DNA from: an uncultured Anderseniella sp.
GTDB taxonomy: Bacteria; Pseudomonadota; Alphaproteobacteria; Rhizobiales; Aestuariivirgaceae
Direction of reading: 5' to 3'
DNA: 64,000 nt
Assembly: GCA_947488295.1 (NCBI GenBank)
Contig: CANKYU010000002.1
Coordinates: 124,001 to 188,000 of the forward strand
Shown here: one piece after another, positions 62,798-64,000 of the stretch
How the letters are laid out: every line of letters begins with the position of its first letter
Numbering within the stretch: the first letter of the stretch is position 1
Notes under the pieces: model-generated
Told to the model about the DNA's origin: nothing
Seen by the model: only the letters and a program-made list of their open reading frames with translations
The model's database searches: none
Translations under genes and position numbers: made by a program

Positions 62798-63730
62798 GTG
62801 GGCAGTGCAACCGTCAACATCGTGCTGCCGCTGTTCGGTATCCTGCTGGCCGGGTATTTCGCCGGCCGTTCCGGCCTGTTCGGCGAGACCAGCAGTGCCG
62901 TGCTGAACCGCTTCGTGTTCGTGGTTTCACTGCCTGCCCTGGTCTTTGTTTCGCTGTCGCGTGTAACTGTGGACCAGTTTTTCAACTGGCCGTTCCTGGG
63001 CACTCTGGGCGGCGGCATGCTGGCGACATATCTCATCTCCATGGCGGTGGCCCGGGTGGCGTTTCCCGGCGGCCTGACGCAACTCGGTCTGCACGGGCTG
63101 ACGGCAATGTATTCCAGCACCGGTTATATTGGATTGCCGATCCTGCTGATCGCGTTCGGAAACGAGGCTCTGGTTCCCGGTATCATCGGTGCGGTGATCA
63201 CCGGAGCCGTGTTCCTGCCGCTTGCGATCATCCTTGCCGAAGTCGATAACGGCGGCAAGGATCGGGCATTCAGCCTGACGCCGCTCATCAACGTGGCGCG
63301 AAATCCGATATTCATGGCAACCGCAGCAGGCCTGCTGGTTTCTGCCTCAGGGTTCGAACTTCCCAAGCCTGTAGGCACGTTCTGCGACCTGCTGGGCGGC
63401 GCATTCACCCCGTGCGCCCTGTTTTCGGCCGGGCTGTTCATGGTCGGATGTTCCGTCAAAGGCGATGGCCGGGAGATCGGCTGGCTGGTCGTGATGAAGC
63501 TGGCCATCCACCCGCTGATCACCTGGTGGCTGGCCTATCACGTGTTTGAACTCGACGGCATACTGCCCGCGGTCGCCGTCATACAGGCCGCCCTGCCCTG
63601 CGGCGTGCCGGTTTTCGTGCTGGCCCAGCAATACGGAACCTTCGTTGCCCGCGCCAACGCCGTTGTGGTGATTTCGACGGTGCTGTCGGTCATGACGCTG
63701 TCCGTTCTGCTTGGTGTGCTTGTCACGTAA
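62798..63730 (+). CDS. AEC-family transporter
   Basis: A 310-residue protein from a GTG with AGGGAGAAG upstream. About ten membrane segments; the LLFGILLAGYFAGRSGL-like start (here LPLFGILLAGYFAGRSGLF) and the central cytosolic gap are typical of the auxin efflux carrier family. Such transporters move organic acids or amino acids; the substrate is not known. Preceded by a LysR gene that may regulate it. Confidence 0.88.
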   Translation: MGSATVNIVLPLFGILLAGYFAGRSGLFGETSSAVLNRFVFVVSLPALVFVSLSRVTVDQFFNWPFLGTLGGGMLATYLISMAVARVAFPGGLTQLGLHGLTAMYSSTGYIGLPILLIAFGNEALVPGIIGAVITGAVFLPLAIILAEVDNGGKDRAFSLTPLINVARNPIFMATAAGLLVSASGFELPKPVGTFCDLLGGAFTPCALFSAGLFMVGCSVKGDGREIGWLVVMKLAIHPLITWWLAYHVFELDGILPAVAVIQAALPCGVPVFVLAQQYGTFVARANAVVVISTVLSVMTLSVLLGVLVT

Positions 63731-63740
63731 ACCGGCCGGG

Positions 63741-64000
63741 TCAGGACCGCTTCCTGCCGGTAAACGTGGCGCCGATGGCGGCGAACATGACGGCCGCTGC
63801 GGCAAGCAGGCCATGTGCTTCAATGGTTTCACTGAGTAACACGGCGCCGACAATCATGGCCACGACGGGCTCAATGGCCAGGATGATGCCATGCTTGCGC
63901 AGCGGCATGGTTTTCAGGGCCTCAAACTCCAGAACCGTTGGTATGGTTGTCGACAGAACCGCAACACCGAGCACGACCAGCAGCACTGTCGGTGCGACCT
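63741..64000 (-). CDS. EamA/DMT transporter, C-terminal part (continues past window)
   Basis: The minus-strand frame is open to the window edge, so the gene starts beyond it. The visible 86 residues form three helices: LLVVLGVAVLSTTIPTVLEF, then LAIEPVVAMIVGAVLLSE (the EPV motif typical of EamA) and GLLAAAAVMFAAIGATF. This is the end of a ten-helix drug/metabolite exporter. It is convergent with the AEC gene, ten bases apart. Confidence 0.85.
   Translation of the reverse strand, partial: VAPTVLLVVLGVAVLSTTIPTVLEFEALKTMPLRKHGIILAIEPVVAMIVGAVLLSETIEAHGLLAAAAVMFAAIGATFTGRKRS

Noticed and set aside
1..64000. tRNA or rRNA genes
   Set aside because: No cloverleaf with a GTTCGAATC-type T-loop and matching acceptor stem, and no rRNA text, was found by reading.

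Overview
The window is chromosomal DNA of an alphaproteobacterium, most likely Hyphomicrobiales (Rhizobiales) or a close relative. The evidence is the GC-rich coding bias of the backbone, the order glyS-glyQ / small protein / S49 protease / TrmN6-like methyltransferase / DUF2007 / polyprenyl synthase / ispE, AcuI-, YgfZ- and ETF-QO-type proteins, and many Tat- or Sec-exported small proteins. No rRNA, tRNA, CRISPR array, prophage or complete IS element was recognised. The species cannot be named from the sequence alone.

Layout. 1-912: end of a Sua5/TsaC gene. 1403-4858: a compact three-gene operon (PD-(D/E)XK-type effector, middle component, Rad50-like ATPase) that fits an ABC-three-component (ABC-3C, Lamassu-like) conflict system in lower-GC DNA. 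5211-5768: a small exported protein. 5809-12230: a LysR regulator divergent from an amine oxidoreductase plus a complete polyamine-type ABC importer, with a perfect palindrome between them. 12254-13668: small uncharacterised genes. 13827-16675: an epimerase and a DUF4166 gene under a GbsR/MarR-type regulator; two palindromes with the same half-site mark its probable operators. 16815-19333: FAD-linked dehydrogenase, GNAT acetyltransferase and yedK.

19385-28545 is the most unusual part: an AT-rich island with seven genes on the minus strand. In transcription order they are a methyltransferase, a CYTH-Nudix fusion, a glutamine-dependent asparagine-synthetase homologue, a nucleoside-diphosphate-kinase-like fusion, a second asparagine-synthetase homologue without the glutaminase cysteine, an MFS exporter and a nucleotidyltransferase. 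This looks like a small-molecule (possibly phosphorylated or nucleotide-linked, amide-containing) biosynthesis cluster that I do not recognise. It sits inside a yedK/Nudix junction. An intact yedK plus a fossil Nudix start lies on the left; a truncated yedK plus the intact Nudix gene lies on the right.

28975-54697 is mainly housekeeping: Nudix, DUF3179, AcuI, YgfZ, Tag, HD hydrolase, BCAT-like aminotransferase, SleB-type cell wall hydrolase, ppdK, glyS/glyQ, S49 peptidase, TrmN6-like enzyme, polyprenyl synthase, ispE, TPR protein, lytic transglycosylase, ETF-QO and uracil-DNA glycosylase. A 59-residue conserved-looking gene is included. 54791-57135 holds moaB and two tandem YcxB-like paralogues enclosed by long imperfect inverted repeats; another member of the repeat family lies at 39133-39382. 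57252-64000: exported MBL hydrolase, two arsenosugar-type glycosyltransferases, a PA0069-type radical SAM protein, an ArsP-like permease, a LysR regulator, an AEC transporter and the end of an EamA transporter.
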